Shown here piece after piece: positions 19,673 through 21,376 of a stretch of 21,376 nt of DNA. The DNA is taken from the IMG/VR virus record IMGVR_UViG_3300011436_000009, positions 1 to 21,376 of that record, one strand, 5' to 3'. The notes beneath the pieces are model-generated. The model worked only from the letters and a program-made list of their open reading frames with translations, ran no database searches and was not told the origin of the DNA. Source of the stretch: a virus. The translations under genes were made by a program, and so were the position numbers. The first letter of the stretch is position 1, and each line of letters opens with the position of its first letter.

Positions 19673-20106
19673 TGGCTTTCATGCGTGGCGAACACGGCGC
19701 CTTCGAGCCGTGCGAGTGCCAAGGACACTCGATCTTCGTGATGCCGCCGGTGGAACGAGCGGAGGAGTCATTGGTCCCGCCAGAGCGAACGCTGACGCGG
19801 GCGGAGCGGCGTCGTGAGGCACGGTCCCGAACACGTAACTGGCAATGGGCCCCCGGTCGCCGTCGAGCACTTCGCATCTCGAAGACAGAGTTTGTCTTTC
19901 CAGAGGAAATCACGCTTCCAGAACCAATTCAGCTGCACGGGAGGTACTATCGCAATGGACCTCTCGATGTGGTTCTTTACTTGCGTGAGGGCGACGCTCC
20001 GACAGTGGCCGAGCTGAGGCAGATTGAAAGGGCCGTTCTCTCGCGAGGCAGCCAGAAACCTACAACGACAACCCCGACGGCCCCTTCTGCCACGCAGACC
20101 CGTTGA
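19669..20106 (+). CDS. Plus-strand protein of unknown function (145 aa)
   Basis: Starts in overlap with the 71-aa gene (ATGATG; either ATG is possible), with AGAGGAG about eight bases before. Residues about 10-35 contain a C-x-C-x-G-H cluster (EPCECQGHSIFVMPPVE), followed by a basic helix rich in Arg (TLTRAERRREARSRTRNWQW). A beta segment then a helix follow (EPIQLHGRYYRNGPLDVVLY, APTVAELRQIERAVLS). The end is Thr/Pro low complexity and overlaps the 3' end of the minus-strand 161-aa gene by 47 bases, the deepest convergent overlap in the window. Possibly a nucleic-acid-binding protein; no family recognised. Confidence 0.6.
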   Translation: MMAFMRGEHGAFEPCECQGHSIFVMPPVERAEESLVPPERTLTRAERRREARSRTRNWQWAPGRRRALRISKTEFVFPEEITLPEPIQLHGRYYRNGPLDVVLYLREGDAPTVAELRQIERAVLSRGSQKPTTTTPTAPSATQTR

Positions 20107-20545
20107 AGTAGATCATCGCCCAAGATTCCACGCTCACAGGCATCGTCACGAGCCCGCCGATGTCGACGGTGAAAGCGCTCGTGTCGGTGCGCACGAAGAC
20201 GATCGGGTCGCCAACCGATGCGTTCGTGGTACTCAGCGTAAGCGTCGCGTTTGCCGACAGCGCGGTGATGTAGCGCAGCTTGTTGCCGCCAACCGTGATC
20301 GTCGTCGAGCCGGTGATGTCGTCGCCCTTGATGTCCTCGCGCACGCGGATCCAAGCGCCGGCGAAGCCGCCGGAACCCTGGAGCACGGTGCGCCCGTCGT
20401 CGACCAGTGCGGACTCGAGCGACCAACGGAACAGCGCCGGCACGTCGAGCGGCAGCACGTACTCGGTGAGGTACGGGCTCGCCTGCGAACGAAGGCGCGC
20501 GATGCCGCCGGAGATGACCGTGACCGCTCGTCGAAATACGCTCAC
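20060..20545 (-). CDS. Beta-rich virion protein, possible decoration or fibre domain (161 aa)
   Basis: The GTG at 20545 overlaps the previous stop (GTGA), with GGAGAG before it. The N-terminal half is charged and helical (MSVFRRAVTVISGGIARLRS), then ALFRWSLESALVDDGRTVLQ. Residues about 80-161 have the look of a phage surface beta domain: GSTTITVGGNKLRYITALS, TLTLSTTNASVGDPIVFVRT, SAFTVDIGGL, SWAMIYFNGSAWQKG. The last motif (..YFNGSAW) is very common in phage fibre and decoration heads. The gene lies before the sheath, in the zone of Mu genes gp36-gp38, but no Mu homologue was recognised. A surface role is inferred from sequence style. Confidence 0.75.
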   Translation of the reverse strand: MSVFRRAVTVISGGIARLRSQASPYLTEYVLPLDVPALFRWSLESALVDDGRTVLQGSGGFAGAWIRVREDIKGDDITGSTTITVGGNKLRYITALSANATLTLSTTNASVGDPIVFVRTDTSAFTVDIGGLVTMPVSVESWAMIYFNGSAWQKGPSGLSL

Positions 20546-21363
20546 GTCAAGCTCTCCGTTCCGTCGGGCGCTTCGAGGTAGCGCTGCATGATCTCAACAG
20601 CGTCAACCGCGCCGCCATGTGTGTTGGCCTTGATCGTCAAAAGCATTTGCGGTGTGACGTCCGTGGGGTCGACGGCCGCAAAGTCCTCGACGAGCTCCCA
20701 CGCCGTGAACTGCGCGCGCAGGGTGGGGTACGCGCGCAGCACGTGCCCGTCTTGCCCAGCACCGCGCGCCAAGCTCTGGCCCGGCACAGGGGCGAGGTTC
20801 ACATGCTCGCCGCCGTCGTAGCTGAGCCCCGGCCCTGACAGCCGCAGCGACACCGCGATGGGCGTTCCTGCTGGCGCGCCGTTGTACCCGAAGCTTGGGT
20901 GGAAACCGTTCGCCATCGCTGAGAAGAACACGGCATCCACCGCGCTGAGGAGCCCCGAACGCCGGGTCAGCGCGCCAGGAATAGTCAGCTCATCGAAGAT
21001 GTACGCGACGCCGATCGTCTGTTTTCGTAGGTCACGTGTCGAGCTGTACTGGATGTACTGCGGGCGGCCGATGCGCCACGCGTACAGCGCTGGGAAGTGG
21101 CTCGCTTCGGTGCCGCCCTTCTCGTCGCCGCGCACGAAGTACGTCGCAGGGTCCCACGGGAAGCGGTTCGCCGCGGGTGACGCGCCGACCGTGCTAGCAT
21201 TGGTGCCGCGCAACGAGGCGAGCTTCACGTCGAGCGACACGCTGAGCCAGTGCCCGAGGTAGGCGAGCAGGCCAACGAGCGTAGGATCGTCGAGCGCGCT
21301 GTCCTGTGCGCCGGCCGGAACCGGAAGCTCGAGGTTGCCGACGACGGACGAAGATCCAGGCAT
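20542..21363 (-). CDS. Unknown virion protein, tail-terminator position (273 aa)
   Basis: The most upstream complete gene of the operon in this window. Sequence: an opening helix (LVGLLAYLGHWLSVSLDVKL), then WDPATYFVRGDEKGGTEASH, a strand-rich centre (RDLRKQTIGVAYIFDELTIP, SGLLSAVDAVFFSAMANGFH, VSLRLSGPGLSYDGG), and a helical end (VDAVEIMQRYLEAPDGTES). The repeated pattern of strands about a helix is compatible with tail-terminator proteins (Mu gp37 lies two genes before the sheath), but the likeness is too weak for a firm call. The start ATG shares its A with an upstream stop (TGATG), showing that the operon continues to the right of the window. Confidence 0.6.
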   Translation of the reverse strand: MPGSSSVVGNLELPVPAGAQDSALDDPTLVGLLAYLGHWLSVSLDVKLASLRGTNASTVGASPAANRFPWDPATYFVRGDEKGGTEASHFPALYAWRIGRPQYIQYSSTRDLRKQTIGVAYIFDELTIPGALTRRSGLLSAVDAVFFSAMANGFHPSFGYNGAPAGTPIAVSLRLSGPGLSYDGGEHVNLAPVPGQSLARGAGQDGHVLRAYPTLRAQFTAWELVEDFAAVDPTDVTPQMLLTIKANTHGGAVDAVEIMQRYLEAPDGTESLT

Positions 21364-21376
21364 CAGAAAGGCACCA
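21363..21376 (-). CDS. Last codons of an upstream operon gene (edge fragment)
   Basis: A TGA at 21363-21365 overlaps the next start as TGATG, the same junction type used elsewhere in this operon, which suggests that a further minus-strand gene ends here (last residues ...VPF). Only 14 bases are visible, so nothing can be said about its product. Confidence 0.3.

Noticed and set aside
9858-21363. Extracellular contractile injection system or type VI secretion system instead of a phage tail
   Set aside because: There is no AAA+ ATPase, no LysM-type tail protein and no TssB/TssC pair. Gene order and families (gpL, gpM, tape measure, gpN, gpP, gp45, gp46, gp47, gp48) follow Mu-like phages. A tailocin remains possible because head genes lie outside the window.
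1-21376. CRISPR array, tRNA, rRNA, insertion sequence or att site
   Set aside because: No regularly spaced repeat array, cloverleaf or transposase was seen on either strand. The only repeats found are listed as features.

Overview
The window is the tail and baseplate part of a Mu-like contractile-tailed (myovirus-type) prophage or prophage remnant in a high-GC genome. The host is most likely a myxobacterium (Myxococcota, Polyangia-like). Two things suggest this: the strong G/C third-position bias, and a secreted Ser/Gly-rich then Cys-rich lipoprotein at 2204-2611 whose C-x-D-x-G / C-x-x-G-x-C pattern is typical of Polyangia. The organism is an inference. No 16S, tRNA or housekeeping gene is present.

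Layout: the late operon is read on the minus strand, from the right edge to the left. First come two virion proteins of uncertain role (20060-21363), a short protein in the place of Mu gp38 (19047-19385), the tail sheath (17509-19050) and the tail tube (17112-17495). Two tail-assembly-chaperone-like genes follow (15775-17108), then a 66-aa protein, an HK97-gp10-like protein (15246-15581) and the tape measure (12731-14905). Next are the DNA-circulation/gpN homologue (11735-12625), the baseplate hub gpP homologue (10554-11738), a 163-aa protein, and the gp45-like central spike (9190-9858). A proline-rich 36-residue-repeat protein and two beta-rich proteins follow (7864-9186), then gp46/gp25-like wedge (7439-7867), gp47/gpJ (5943-7439), two accessory proteins, gp48/gpI (4335-4991), and fibre-type proteins (2612-4333). 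Most of these genes overlap by ATGA, GTGA, TGATG or TAATG, or are separated by fewer than 15 bases, so they look translationally coupled. Left of the tail there are a zinc-ribbon protein, a CCC-motif coiled-coil protein, a single-TM small protein, a 70-aa protein and a XRE-type regulator running off the left edge.

Superimposed on the minus-strand operon is a set of small plus-strand genes, inserted exactly at the joints between virion genes: 2204-2611 (with a possible 2067-2192), 10367-10561, 14951-15249 and 19457-20106. Each lies back-to-back (divergent) with one phage gene and tail-to-tail with another, and most have a strong Shine-Dalgarno. These fit the definition of morons (cargo genes with their own expression signals) and are the most interesting feature of the window. 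The second unusual feature is a block of four hairpins at 5020-5252, embedded in frame in a gene between the gpJ and gpI homologues. The third is the 36-residue proline repeat protein next to the spike.

No terminase, capsid, portal, integrase, endolysin or toxin gene is visible; head genes would be expected to the right of the window. A complete phage and a tail-only particle (tailocin) therefore cannot be told apart from this window alone. No stretch longer than about 170 bases lacks a gene candidate.
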